Positions 1 through 11,729 of a stretch of 64,000 nt of DNA are shown here, one piece after another. Under the pieces are notes generated by a model. It ran no database searches and was not told where the DNA came from. It saw only the letters and a list, made by a program, of their open reading frames with translations. The stretch lies in the NCBI GenBank assembly GCA_039881045.1, contig JAYWVB010000071.1:62001-126000 (forward strand). Reading direction: 5' to 3'. The stretch comes from Chaetomium olivaceum. Its lineage: Eukaryota > Ascomycota > Sordariomycetes > Sordariales > Chaetomiaceae. The position numbers and the translations under genes are program-made. The number at the start of each line of letters is the position of its first letter. Positions within the stretch are counted from its first letter, which is position 1.

Positions 1-1757
1 TCCGGGTTACCAGCCATGGTGGTCGACTTGGCGGTCGTAGAAGTAAACCGTCGACTAAGTGGTCGAGAGAGTTGATGCTGGGCTGTGCTCGCGGCTCGTC
101 GTGATGTGTGGGTGATGAGAATGGAAAAGTGCCTTGCTGAATGATTCGGCGCGCAGCTGATGAGTGATAACGGCCTCAATTTTGGGATGAGTGATGGTCG
201 CATTGTGATCACTGAACCATCCAGGTGATGATACTTTCGGAGAGGCAAACACAAAGTTACGTATCTTACAGATCCAGAAAAGTCCAATACAACTTCTCCT
301 CACCAATGCTGCGGGATGTGGTAAGTTTGTATGGTATTTTACAGGTATGTTATTCTAACCTCCAGCAGAAGACCGCAGAAGACCGCATCATGATCCTACC
401 ACATAGTAGGATAGAGATGGATACAAGCATTCCAGAAGGGGCCCAAGTTCCATTGAAGGGCATAAGTCTGGTGCTGATATCCATGGTTCTGTCGGCCTCG
501 TAACCCGAAACGGACGGTGCGAAGGTGGAGGTGTGAAGTCAATCTACTGTTAGGAAAAGTGGTAATGTCTTCCGAATTGTTAACTGGTCACGCTGGCTGG
601 TTTGTTCCTCAAACTCTATTTTCTAGAACACAAAAGCAAAGTTTGAGTTACTGGCATCCTTACGTGTCGTCTGCCAATGTTCGGTGATAAACACGGCTCC
701 ATGGCTCAAAACGGAAGGTTTTCTGTATCCGGGTGGTTGGTGAATTGCTCTGAATAACTCCCTGCTCTTGGATTGGAGGTCTGGATTACTGATCCCAGCT
801 AGGGGCAACTAAACATGAACTCATGCTACTTGGGTTTGCGATATACGCAGATGGCAGACATTCGGGTTTTTTGCCCTCTTTTTTACGTTATACTTTCTCC
901 TGAGGAGAACTTGAAAGGATTACAGCATTACGCAACATTTGCGTCAAGAAAGCCATGTGGGTATTCCCCGACGGGTCTCATCACGAAGTGGGGCCAGCCT
1001 TTCCGGTCGGTGATCGGAAGAAATTATTCGCTTATGCCAAGACCAGCCCTGTGGACGGACTCATCCCGCATGCTCGCTGTTTCCACCCCGCGCCAAATCC
1101 CGAGAGCACCTCGCTGCCATCCACTCATCCTACAACTGCTGACAAAGCACGCAAACACTCAAGCCGTCGACTCGGATCGCGTTGATGCCATCAACACGCC
1201 GAAAGGCTTGAACTTCGGATAATCTTCCTCAAAGATCACAGCACCTAATTAATTCTAGTCCGAGATCCCCGCGCAGCGGGAACCTGAAGAACCGTCTTAC
1301 CCTACCCCGTTCCTACTATTTCTGGGGCGACAGCTCCCATTCTCTTGCGCACTTACCTAAGTCCTTACGCTACCTTGCCTACCTATCCAAGACCAGGGTC
1401 AAGAGAGAGTCGGACCACAATCATTCATCCACCCTACCCATAACCTCCAGCAAGATTGTACCAAGAGATCCCCAAGCCTAAATCGGGAACTGCTGCTGCG
1501 TCGCGTCCCCTCTGACCCAGCCACTCGGATTATTTGGCCGCGAAACAGAGTTCGTTTCCCAAAACAGGTTGCGCCGCTCACCCATACGCGATTGCTGACA
1601 TAACTTAAGAGCAAGGTTGAGCCACGAGCCGGAGCAGCATCGTCAGCAGCGCTCCTCTCTTACCTAATTACCAGCCAAGCTCAACTCGGGAGCTCTCTCA
1701 TCTCGACGCTTGCGAGTGGGTGATTTGCGCTGCTGAGTCAGGAACTGCGGTCGCATC
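1..1757. other. gene-free stretch at the left edge
   Basis: I see no convincing gene. The open frames are short, overlap on both strands and look like nothing known. From about 1200 the sequence is pyrimidine-rich, as in a promoter or 5' leader of the bZIP gene that follows. Confidence 0.5.
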
Positions 1758-3855
1758 ATGTCGAACAACGCCAGCATTGGTGAGTGGTGACTTTTTTTGC
1801 CCTTTTCGGCCCTTGCCCAGATCACAGTTCATACACATTCCTTGCTCCCATGCAACACTATCGCCGTCGTCTCTCCGGGGCAGTGGCGTTCGGGGAAATC
1901 CCGCAGACGCGCGCAAGAGATATGTACGATGCAGCGTGTCTCGATCACTGTTGCCTTGTCATGCAAGAGATCCCGCTGCAGGTCCTTCAGTGAGGGTCGA
2001 GTGCGAGCGAGGCGCTGTGCAGATATCGGAGACGGGAGACGGGAAAGCTTCAAACGGTGAACAAGAGCCTCCGTCTCTAGGCATCCTCACCCCAGGACGG
2101 CAACGGCTACAGCACCCAACCTAGCCTACCCTTTGGGCATGACACATCTCCATCCCATGATATTAGGTTGGCCTGCTAGTGAGTCCCCTGTTCCGGGGAC
2201 CCGTCCTCCCCGTCATCTCGGATCGTCATCCCCAAAATCGGGCCCACTCCCTTTTTTCTACGTCCACTCCACGGCACCACAGCGCCTCTCTGCTGCTGCT
2301 CACTCCGCTGGGTACAAGAATGGCTTCCATCCCTGCCCCCGCCCCCGACGTCTTCCTTACCTAATTCCCCAAGTTACCAATTAGACACTGCGCACACCAT
2401 TCCGCGGCATCTTGTAAGTCGTTTGAGATGAGAGCAACGGCCAGCGCCGGTCCCTCCACCTCGCTCTTCTTCACCCTTCCCTACAGTGTTTTCTTCAATT
2501 CAACTCCCGATTGAGACAACGGAGAGCAGGGACAAATCTACGAGAGAGTTCCCCATCAGCGAACATCTCGTTGTTGTTTCCGAGACTCCCATAACCGCGT
2601 CGGCGAAGCAGTTGGATTTATAATCTGTCCAGCCCCGACCCAATCCTCTACAGACCCTGGCTGCATTCGTCGCGCAAACCGCACTCCTCGCCTTGCAGCC
2701 AGATTCTCAAATGCGACTCCCTGCCATTTTAGGGTTTAAGCGTTTCCTTTCCCGCCCGCCAAGTTGATCAAGTCGATTCGCTTGTTTTTTTGACTCCAAA
2801 TACCCCCTCCTCCGGCCCGATCATCAACCCACCCCCCCAGCTGTACCTGTTTCTCTTGACCTCGTGTTGGTCCTTGATATACTGACTAGTCTCATCGTAT
2901 CAGAGCTGAGTGCTCGCGAGCATCCTGTGGCCGCCGCACAGATAGCTGCTCAAGCGGATCACGCCGTTTACGCACCACCACCCAACTTTGCAAGTCACTT
3001 GCAATCAGCTTCCGACGGGTCCGGGACCAAAGGCTCGCCTGGCTCAGCGACACTACCGCATGGGTATAACAACCACACACAACTTCCACAAAGCGAGGCT
3101 CATATTCACCCTGAACTGCGATCGAGCCACGAGCCGCCCCCTACAACTACTGTCTACGCCCCAATTCCTAATATGATCCAACCTGGCACTGGAGTGTCTC
3201 ATACTAACCAGGCAGTTGCCATGTCGGGCCCGCCGGCGGTCGTCGCTCAGAGTATGGGGCCGGTATCCCCTGGGGATAGCGCCGACGGTAGGAAAGCCAA
3301 ACGGGAGCTATCCCAATCGAAACGCGCCGCACAAAACCGGGCTGCTCAGGTTAGTAAACAACACCCCCTTCCTTACGTAAATGCTGACCAAGCCATGCAC
3401 CGCAGAGGGCATTCCGTCAACGAAAAGAAGGATACATAAAAAAGCTCGAGCAGCAGGTTCGGGACTATGGCGAAATGGAGTCCACTTTCAAGTCGCTCCA
3501 GGCCGAGAACTATGCGCTACGAGACTACGTCCTGCGCCTGCAGTCTCGATTACTAGACGCCCAAGGCGAGTATCCTCAGCCGCCTCCCGGCATCAGCCTT
3601 GCCCATCCCAACGCCCAGGGCCAACCATCACACGGCGGTCCCGAGGTTTCCCAAAACACAAACGCGGCTGCCCCTGGTCCGAATCAGGTCGAGGTAGCGG
3701 CACAAGCCGTCGCTGGCCTCACGCGCGGTGAACATCTCGGTGGCCGGGACCCCTATGCACCCGTGCGGACCGACGACGACAGGACGGCCGAAGAAATTAC
3801 GCGCCAGCTACAAGCAGACGGTGGGCCGGACAGCTTGCCAGCGGCCCCGATGTAG
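1758..3855 (+). CDS. kapC: bZIP transcription factor, KapC/AP-1-like
   Basis: Probable sequence-specific nuclear transcription factor. The proposed exons are 1758-1779, 2904-3349 and 3406-3855, giving about 305 residues. The second intron (3350-3405) has GTTAGT, a TGCTGAC branch point and CAG. It joins KRAAQNRAAQ to RAFRQRKEGYIKKLE, a complete basic region, followed by a leucine-zipper-like coiled coil (VRDYGEMESTFKSLQAENYA). The region before the basic domain is Ser/Pro-rich and probably disordered, and the C-terminus is acidic. No ATG opens exon 2. Its acceptor at 2903 is preceded by an ATACTGAC branch point, so an upstream exon is needed. The seven-codon exon at 1758 ends in G|GTGAGT and joins in the right phase, but it implies a 1.1-kb intron, and a start elsewhere in the leader is possible. 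A GTAAGT at 2414 could mark an alternative leader intron. The KapC assignment rests on the basic region and the overall arrangement. Confidence 0.8.
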
Positions 3856-4709
3856 GACACGGGCGCCTACTATGGCTGCCGCGACTAGTGGCTTCCGTCC
3901 TCGGGGTCACCGTTCAAGGCGTCATCTTAATATGACTCCTTCTCCTTGAGATGAGCGGCGGCAGTGTCTTTGGGAGGTTCGTAGTCTCAATGGGAGGGGA
4001 TCCTTTTTTCCCCAAACGATTCTTGCCCAGGCGTTTTGGTACCTTTAGCTGGCGGGGTTGGCGCACGCGTTAAGTGGGAGGCTGTTGCCGTGTTTTCTTT
4101 TCACCTGTTTGACCTGTGTATTTTACGGCTTCACCCCTATGGTCTATGTCCCTATAGGAGGGCGAGCTCCAGGGGTGGACCGGCAGACGACTAGACGTTT
4201 GAGTATTCTTTCTGTCATACCTATCACCATGGCTTAGGAAGGCCGTTTGTTTGTATGGCCACGGCGCAATCCAGGTATTTTTGGCATCGAGCTGCCTGTT
4301 TCCTGGTTTTTCCTGGTGCTTGGGCGCGTGAAGATTAACTATCGAATTAACTTGTTGATGGATGTGTTGAGCTGAAACAAGTCGTGAAAGACTGGGAGAT
4401 TGTGGATGCATCTCCCAGACTTTTCGAACCACTACGAAACAAGAACAGGGTGCAGCCTCGGACGTTATGCATCTTTTTCCAAACGACGTCTGTTTTCTCT
4501 CCGGGAATCGCGATAGCGCCGAATTCATACCATCCCCCCCCTCCCACCTACCCGTCGGCACCAAGAACTCCAAATTCCGAGCTACTATGTTTGTTTCGTC
4601 ACGACCAAAACCAACCCACACACACACATACTAGATTCTGCCCCGGAGACACCCACATCTATTCCCCATCTCGTCCCGTCGAGCCTACGAATGCTCTCTC
4701 TTGAGTTCC
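3856..4709. other. intergenic between convergent bZIP gene and arp5
   Basis: This is 3' flank for both neighbours, which converge here. It holds a short CA repeat near 4617-4628. No coding sequence is supported. Confidence 0.5.
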
Positions 4710-7255
4710 TTAAGCAAAGGCATTCCCCAGATCATGCTCCTAAATCACCCCGAAGTCAGTCAGCAACCACCCACAACATCAACACAACACACCACAACCA
4801 CAACCACAGCCACAACCACGACAAAAAGAGGGGAAAGAAGAAAAAGAAAGAAAAAAAAACATACCTTGAGATACTCCCCGCCCTTCTCCGCCCACTCCTC
4901 CCTCGTGACCCTCGCCTTTTTCGCCTCCTCCGTGCCCGCCCACCCGGCCGCGCCGCGCCACGCATCCAGCACGGCATCATCCGCCCGCCGCAGCGTGAGC
5001 GGCGCGCCCGCGGGCAGCAGCGCGGTCAGCCCGCGGCGCAGGCGCTCGTCGAACCCTTCGAACAGCGTGTTGCCGCCGGTGAGGAAGATGTCGCGCAAAA
5101 AGTCGTCAGTCGAGTTGGTGAAGCCGAGCGCGGGCAGGCGCTGCGTGAGGATGTCGCCGGCGATTTCGACGATGCCCGCCTGGTCGACGCCCGCGATGGC
5201 GGTGGGTTGGAAGAGGACCTCCGGGACGCGGATGCGCTCGACGTTGAGGTGGATGCGGTGGGTTTCGGCAGGGGAGGATGGGTCGAAGGGGCGCGGGCCG
5301 TGGCGGAAGGCGTGGAGCAGGGATTTGGACCAGTCCTTTTGGGCATCGAGGGTTTGGTCGTACTCGAAGTTCTGGTCGTACTCGAGGAGGTCGGCCTCGA
5401 GGGCGCGCACGGCGGATTCCAGGTCCTCTTCGCCGCCCTCGCCGTCCTCGTCGTCGCTGTCGCCCTTGTTGGCGCCCATGGCTACGCTGCGGTACACGCC
5501 CCAGTCGGCGTCGTCGGCGCCAAAGTCGTCGTCGTCGCCCCCGCGGCGGCGCTTGCGGCTACCCGCCCCTGTAGGGGTGTCCGAGGCGAGGTTGGCGATG
5601 TTTTTCATGCGGATCTGGCTGGCGAGGGATTTGCGGTTGCCGAGGTCGGCTTTGAGGCGGTCGCGGTCTTTGATCTGGGCGAGCTTGGCGAGGCGCGCCT
5701 GGCGCTTCTCTTCGAGCCAGCCTTCGAGGTCGTTGACGCGGCGCTCTTCGTCGAGACGGGCTTCTTCGGCGACGCGGGCCTTTTCGGCTTCCTTCTCGGC
5801 TTTGGCGCGGGCACGGGCGTCGTGGTTAGATTTGAGGAGGCGTTGTTGGCGTTTTTGTTTTATGCCGGCCTCGTCAAGTTGGTCGTCGGGCACGTCGAGG
5901 AGGCTGAAGTCGGGCGCTACTTGTTCTTCCTCTTGCTCGCCGCCGAGGTCCTTTGTCCGGGCCTTCTTGATGGTCTTTTCAAGCTCCCGGATCATGCGCT
6001 CCAGTCCCGCCTCATCCTTGACTTCGGCCTCGTCTAGCAACCGTTTTGTCTCCTTCTTATTCTGGTCGACAATCCGGCGTTGTACGTCCTTGTAGTATTC
6101 GAGCTCCTGTTCCTTCTTCATTAACCTCTCCAGGCGCATCTTAGCGGCCTGTTCTTGAAGTCGCCGGCCGCTCTCCTTTTTTCTCTCGGCGATTCGGGCT
6201 AGTTCTTCCTCCGTCTTCTGCACAATCACTTCCTCCGTATACGGATACTGGATGATACGTTCCCTGTCCTCGAGCCCTGTCCAGTCCATGAAGCGCGCAA
6301 CCTCTTGGTCATAGTCCCGTGATACGTAGCAGAAATCCCGAACCATGTTTTCGGCTTGTGAAGAGTTGAGTTTCCCAGGAAACCCGGTGTAGTATTTGAG
6401 CCTGATTAGCTTCTGAAGGTATTCTGCGGCGTGCCAGCCGCCCCAGTTCAGCCGTATCGCTTGGGAAAGCAAAGCTTTGGAGTCGTAGACGGGAATTAAA
6501 TGTGTTGCGCTGTAGGACGAAGAGACGACGAGGCCGGTTTTGCCTCGGTTGTGGCGGTATGAGAATAGGGAGTCGATTCCGTAGACGACGCTAGGCGCGT
6601 TGTAGCACTCGAAAAGCATCTCGCTCATTGCTTCACACGGTTAGCACGCGGCAAAAGAATGCGGAACCTGGTACTTTACGCACTCTTTCTCGAGTATGGG
6701 AGGTTGGCGACGGCCTCGGTCATGACGATGGGCATGTCGATGCCCCCATCCACCCCGTTCATGCCGAGCTTTATGAAGACGTGATCGAGAACGTGCTCAA
6801 CGACATCCCAGCTGCTCACAATGCCGGTACCGGCCTCGAATGCGTTGCGAATGTGTCCTCGCGCTGTGGTGTCGGCGTAGCAGTCCTGGCCGGCGAAGGA
6901 GAATGTCTTGCCCGCTTTGCGGTCTCGGTACTTGGACATGATCGGGGGGATCGCTAGCCGCGGCTTGTTCTCGAACGACCAGCCTGCGCGGACGGTGGAG
7001 GAGCCTGTAAGGCGCAATTGTGCGCGTCAGCCATCTTGAGGTTGGGCATGTTGCGGGGCCGGGGGGTTGCCTACCATTGTCGATGACAATCGCAGCTTGT
7101 CCGTCTGGCTGCGCCAAAGCCCGTTCTCTACCGTCCAATTGTGGTGGGAGGTACTTGTCAAACTTGGCTTCCTTGACTGGATATACGGTCGGCGGAGGGA
7201 GATTTTTCCAGGCTTCCCTTCGATTGACCGTCTCTTCAATCGCGGAGGGCGCCAT
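4710..7255 (-). CDS. arp5: actin-related protein 5 (INO80 complex subunit)
   Basis: Nuclear actin-fold subunit of the INO80 chromatin remodeler, where it pairs with Ies6 and couples ATP hydrolysis to nucleosome sliding. The exons, in order on the minus strand, are 7075-7255, 6684-7004, 4865-6630 and 4710-4739, giving about 765 residues. The first two junctions restore the actin nucleotide-binding motif IDNGSSTVRAGW and the segment NLPYSRKTMSEMLFECY followed by VVYGIDSLFSY. Near residues 290-480 there is a long charged coiled-coil insertion rich in E, K and R, typical of Arp5. The actin fold resumes with LTGGNTLFEGFDERL near the C-terminus. The last exon is only 30 nt and encodes EHDLGNAFA before TAA. 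It follows a 125-nt intron (4740-4864) that is low-complexity and rich in GTT/GTG on the coding strand. The large insertion explains why two misleading open frames over 440 codons exist on the opposite strand. Confidence 0.95.
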
Positions 7256-7739
7256 GGTTCGAATCGGTGGTTGTTGTGACAGCCGGATCGGAGTGTTGGT
7301 GGATAAAAGAACGATATTACGATCGTTTTAGTGGTTGAGCATTGAAGGGATCATTTTGTTCACAGGGGACGGACGGCTTTGGGTGTTTGTGATTCGTTGT
7401 TTCGTAGCCGGGGCAAAAGGTGAGATCGTCACGCATACCACTGCCGCCTTAAGCTCGCGTGTTGGTGTTCGAGGACTACACACGGGTCGAAGCTCGAAGA
7501 AGCTCGAAACCTCGTCCCGCGATTAAGGCGACATTACAGTGAGGTTAGACAATATACGCACCGTGTGGGCCCGGTGCTCGAGATGAAATGCTTGGCTTGC
7601 CATTCCTCTCGAGACTGCCAAAATGAAGAGTTGCACAGTGATCACAATACTCCTGATGCGTATGTAACTACATAACTAAGTCGGTAACTACACTACATAC
7701 CATGCATCTACTCAGCCTCCTCCCGGCTTCACCTCTTCC
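7256..7739. other. arp5 upstream region
   Basis: This is the promoter and leader side of arp5 and the 3' flank of the kinase-like gene. I recognise no further element. Confidence 0.4.
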
Positions 7740-8993
7740 CTAACAATCTTTGTCTTTCGCGAGAGCTTCCGCTAAGTTGTAGCTTGCGGGTCTTTCCCAA
7801 TTCCAGTACTCTTGCCCCATGAGGACGAGGTTTCTTCTGTACACAGCCGCATGGGACTGCAGCTTCATCCCTATAACAGTTCCATCGCGGTCGACATCTG
7901 GTTGGGCGATGGTGGGTGGCTTGGGCATCCAAGGCCAGTGGACCCAGGTGTCTGTTGGCTTGAAAAAGTCCTTTGCCTTCCTCTCTGTAACCCATGAGTT
8001 GAGGACGTTTCTGAATTCCTCGACGTCGGCATCCAGCTTGACGTCGGGGTGCTTCTCCCACTTCATACCCAGCACCGCCTCGGCGTCCTGCTCTTCATGG
8101 GGAACCTCCCGAAAATGCTCATCTAAGGTGATAATCTCATAGAGCGTGAAGATGACGCCTTTGATGTCATCACGGTCCGGTGTGTAGTGCTCCCCGATCA
8201 TGATGGAATAGTCGAAGTCGAAGATTCGGAGATTGTCGCTCTCATCTACTAGTAGATTGCGCGCCGCGATATCCTGGTGCATCATCCCGTAACGGTAGTT
8301 CAGGTCGTCCACCACGGAAAGAAGCTGTCGGAGCCACCGAAGGCGAAATGTCCGTGTCGTGGCATTGTTGTCGAGCAGGGTGCCGCCGGGTATGTAAAGG
8401 GTGGTAAATCCGACGATGCCTCCGGTGTGAGGGTCGAGGACACCGAGTCGAAAGGAACGATGTGCGGATGATCCCGAGGGAGTCGGCTCCAGCTGTTGAG
8501 TTCGTACCATCTCCGACATGCCATTGTTGAGAAACCAGTACTTGAATACGACCTTCGTTGCTGTGGCAGCCGTGCCCGCGACACACGGCGCCTCCCGGTA
8601 GGACACCAAGTCGACATAGGGTCCCAGGCGGTCCAACTCTTTCAGGACTGATAAGGAGATTGTCTTGATCGCAAAATCGAGGCCCAGAGTAGACAGCGGG
8701 TAGTTGTTAACATATAATGTCACGTCATCTTTTCGGTCCGTCAGAGTGGTGACGGGTCCGTCTGGCTCTAAGAAGCGAATGCCGAAAACACCATCCCCGA
8801 GTTCGTCCACGTGCTTCTTCAGCTGGCTCATGCATATGTCCTCTGTTGTCTCGGGGTTTTCGACAGAAGTAGGCGGTGCATACGTGACAGCGAAGGTCCT
8901 CCTTTGGTCGAAATCCGTGATATACCAAGTGTATGGTCCTCCATTGAGCAACCCGCCAGATCCTGCCCAGAGTCGCCCTTCGGGGTTAATCAT
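7740..8993 (-). CDS. kinase-like fungal protein with HxD catalytic loop
   Basis: Single-exon protein of 417 residues if it starts at 8993 (MINPEGRLW, good context CGACATGA). The open frame extends 52 codons upstream to 9149, but that extension looks like leader. Protein-kinase-like features are a candidate beta-3 lysine in KVVFKYW, the catalytic loop HQDIAARNLLVD at about residue 239 with its HxD and Asn, and, in place of DFG, the motif IFDFDYS. The DFD variant keeps the metal-binding Asp but not the glycine. The N-terminal 120 residues match nothing I know. Fungal genomes carry many such divergent kinase-like proteins, so the fold is fairly certain, but activity and substrate are unknown. 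It lies between arp5 and ies6 and reads in the same direction as arp5. Confidence 0.75.
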   Translation of the reverse strand: MINPEGRLWAGSGGLLNGGPYTWYITDFDQRRTFAVTYAPPTSVENPETTEDICMSQLKKHVDELGDGVFGIRFLEPDGPVTTLTDRKDDVTLYVNNYPLSTLGLDFAIKTISLSVLKELDRLGPYVDLVSYREAPCVAGTAATATKVVFKYWFLNNGMSEMVRTQQLEPTPSGSSAHRSFRLGVLDPHTGGIVGFTTLYIPGGTLLDNNATTRTFRLRWLRQLLSVVDDLNYRYGMMHQDIAARNLLVDESDNLRIFDFDYSIMIGEHYTPDRDDIKGVIFTLYEIITLDEHFREVPHEEQDAEAVLGMKWEKHPDVKLDADVEEFRNVLNSWVTERKAKDFFKPTDTWVHWPWMPKPPTIAQPDVDRDGTVIGMKLQSHAAVYRRNLVLMGQEYWNWERPASYNLAEALAKDKDC

Positions 8994-11126
8994 GTCGAAT
9001 GGTAAAGGAGCACGCAGGGCCAGAAACAAGTCTTGAACCAGAAGTCGGAGGAAGAAGGCCAGAAAGGGTGTTAACGATCGAGGGAGAGTGTGAAAAATCA
9101 CGACAAAGCCGTCCGCATCACGACTTTGTGCTCTTTGTGCCAACCGCACAGCTCACCGTGCGAGTTGACACAACGATTGCTCTAGCCAATAAACGACATC
9201 GCACAATCAGCGCCAAGTCGGACAGCCTTGCCAAAGGTGAAGTTGCTGCCATGGAGGACGTTCTTTCCATTTCCATTTCCATAGATTGGAATATGAATAA
9301 CTATGGGTCAATTACACGGCTTGCTGCGCTCTGCTTTGACTCTTCCTGTTTTGTGTTATCCCAGCAGCCTATTGAAATGGGCAATAGGCGCAGGGTCGAT
9401 GCTCTGTCCCGTCGGCCTTGATATTGGGACAGAGGCTTAACATTCTGAACACACTGAACGAGACGGCTATACTAAGACCAGTAACGTCCTTGCTTTGGAG
9501 ATGAGCTGGCCCAGAACACTTTCGTCACTCACTCGCCTTTGAAGTTAACCCTTCTCCGGCACCTCTCAAGCTTACTTTTGTGCACTGCCTAGTATGGCTG
9601 CCCCCCCTGTTGTCGATATCATTCCACCAGCTCAAATCGGCGTCGATGTTACCAACCGCTGAGTCAACAATCCCAGTAACCCAGGCAACTGCCCCTGCGG
9701 AGTAAAGAGTTTACATCTACACCTCCAATACCTGCAACCACACGTACATTGAAACAACCGCATACATGTGAGAATAGAGTGACTCCCTCTGGAAAGACCA
9801 GCTTTTGTCGATCACCCGCACCCCGAAATATGATTCGTGCGACCCAGGTCAACGCAAATTGCAGGCATTGTTGATGTGAGTTTGCCCGCTGCAACTACTC
9901 AACCCGCCAGAGAGTCCCGGTCCACAGCATATCGATGCCCGTCCTGAAATGCGTGGATAACACTAATCCATATCTTCACAGGACACACAGCTCATTGATG
10001 GCCGGGATTGAGGCGAGCGCCCTGTCACAAGTGGGAGTTGGATTGTTGGCATGAGTCTCAGCGAAGGATGGTTATGTGTACCATTGGGATCAGAAGAAAA
10101 GAAAGCAAGCGGGTACAATAGTAGTGTCTACAAGCTGTTCCATCTCCGTCTCTTTTCACTCCGATCATTTTGCTCTCATTCCCGTGCTAGACCATGGTTC
10201 AGGGGCTTGTGCTTGTTGACGAACAAGTCTCGAAATGTACTTGCTGGCTCGGTCGAGCCAGTTTTTCTCTGCGGCTAAGAATAAATACTTCCCAATCCCA
10301 GCGTGGTTATCAAGAATATCAAGATGACTCAAAATAAACTAAAGGAAACATGGGCTCAAGGGCTAGGATATCTAAGGATGGGTGTCGCTCCTCCCCTACC
10401 CAGTGTGAGCCGTACTCTTTCATACCGGGTCTTTCAGGTTGTCGGTGGCTGTTTATTTAATCAGCAAATTTACTATCCCTCGGTCAAAACGCACTCACCT
10501 TCAAGGTGAAACAAGACGTTCGACTGATAATTCTTGAACATCTGAGCCACCAGCTCAATGTTCATGTTTTGGATGTTGATGTCCTGTCGATACTGTCAGA
10601 AGCAATGATGGGCAACGAACATTGCTCTTGAAATGCCTACTTGTAGAGTCTTGTTCATCACGACGATAGATTCGTTCAACTTTTCCTATTTCCGAATCCG
10701 ATGAGTGTGACGGCTCAGACGACCCTTGGCGAGGATCACGAACCACGTTGGTGATGATGCGCGACAGAAGTAGGTTCTGTTGATGCTCATGAGGACTCTC
10801 CTACTTAAAGTCAGTATAGTTTATCGGGAAACTTTTTTTGAGCAGATGTTTTACCATTGTAGTGACTGTTACCTCGGGTTATCTCTTTCTTTTCTTTTGT
10901 TGTTGATGTAAGCCTCGAACTCAGCAGCCAAAGAGGCCCCACCCCCACAATGTTGAGGAACGTCAAGCAGGTAACAGTGCGAATTACTGGAGCGGTGAAG
11001 GTTGGCAGACGGGGACGGAATCAATCCTCTGTTCGTTTCCGACGCCATCAGCTTCCATTCCCAACCCAGATCCCCCACCACCGACAAGTTTCACCGAAAC
11101 GCTCACCATCTCTCCAATTGCCCACA
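8994..11126. other. long gene-free stretch upstream of ies6
   Basis: No protein-coding gene is supported over 2.1 kb. The sequence close to 11127 is the ies6 leader, which is open in frame from 10950 but not obviously coding. Two adjacent hairpins followed by a T tract are listed separately. Confidence 0.45.
10212..10266 (+). other. two adjacent hairpins followed by T tract
   Basis: CTTGTT and AACAAG pair around GACG at 10212-10227. CTGGCTCG and CGAGCCAG pair around GT at 10244-10261, and TTTTT follows at 10262-10266. The second stem plus T tract resembles the end of a small structured transcript, but no A or B box is evident. Function unknown. Confidence 0.3.
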
Positions 11127-11729
11127 ATGTCCAACCCAGAAGCCCAGGCCGCGCAGGCTGCGCACCAGGCGCTCATCGAGCAACTCGATATCCACTCAAT
11201 CCACAAGACCTTCCGCAACCCGCACTGGCGCCCCAACCAACGCCGTAACAAGAACATCAAGGCCATTCTGGGCGATGCCTCGCGCAAGGAAGCCTCCGTA
11301 ATTGCGACACCCCAGGACAACAGCGGCGCGGCGACCCCGCTGCAGGATAACGACGGCCTCTCCACAAGCGGTACGTCAACCCCAGCCGCTCCCTCCTCGA
11401 GCGGCTCGACCAGCCTCCAGCCGAACCTCGCCCAGGCCTCACGCAGCTTGTCCAAACTTGTCCTCGAAAAGACACTGTCCGCGTCTGCGCGACCACCGAA
11501 TGGCGTGTCCTCGGCGCCCACAGCAACCTACACCAACATTGAGAGCGCGCCCAGTCTCGCGCCGCTCAGACACTATTGTGACGTGACGGGTCTGCCGGCG
11601 CCCTACATGGACCCCAAAACGAGGATAAGATATCACAACAGGGAGGTGTTTGCCATGATCAGGACTCTACCGCAAGGCGTTGGGGAGCAGTTCTTGGAGG
11701 CGAGAGGCGCGCATACCGTGCTGAGATAA
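11127..11729 (+). CDS. ies6: INO80 complex subunit Ies6 (YL1 C-terminal domain)
   Basis: A 200-residue single-exon protein. The C-terminal 55 residues, beginning LRHYCDVTGLPAPYMDP and ending EARGAHTVLR, form a YL1_C domain, the signature of Ies6. The N-terminus (EQLDIHSIHKTFRNPHWRP) is also typical. The middle, about residues 55-120, is Ser/Thr/Pro-rich linker. Ies6 forms a heterodimer with Arp5 inside the INO80 complex, and arp5 lies about 4 kb upstream on the opposite strand. The chosen start is the ATG in CACAATGTC. The frame is open further upstream with no homology. Confidence 0.93.
   Translation: MSNPEAQAAQAAHQALIEQLDIHSIHKTFRNPHWRPNQRRNKNIKAILGDASRKEASVIATPQDNSGAATPLQDNDGLSTSGTSTPAAPSSSGSTSLQPNLAQASRSLSKLVLEKTLSASARPPNGVSSAPTATYTNIESAPSLAPLRHYCDVTGLPAPYMDPKTRIRYHNREVFAMIRTLPQGVGEQFLEARGAHTVLR

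Noticed and set aside
4691..6095. Two plus-strand open frames of 448 and 464 codons
   Set aside because: They lie antisense to the arp5 coding sequence, are low-complexity (Arg/Ser-rich or Val/Gly-rich), and result from the GC-rich coiled-coil insertion.
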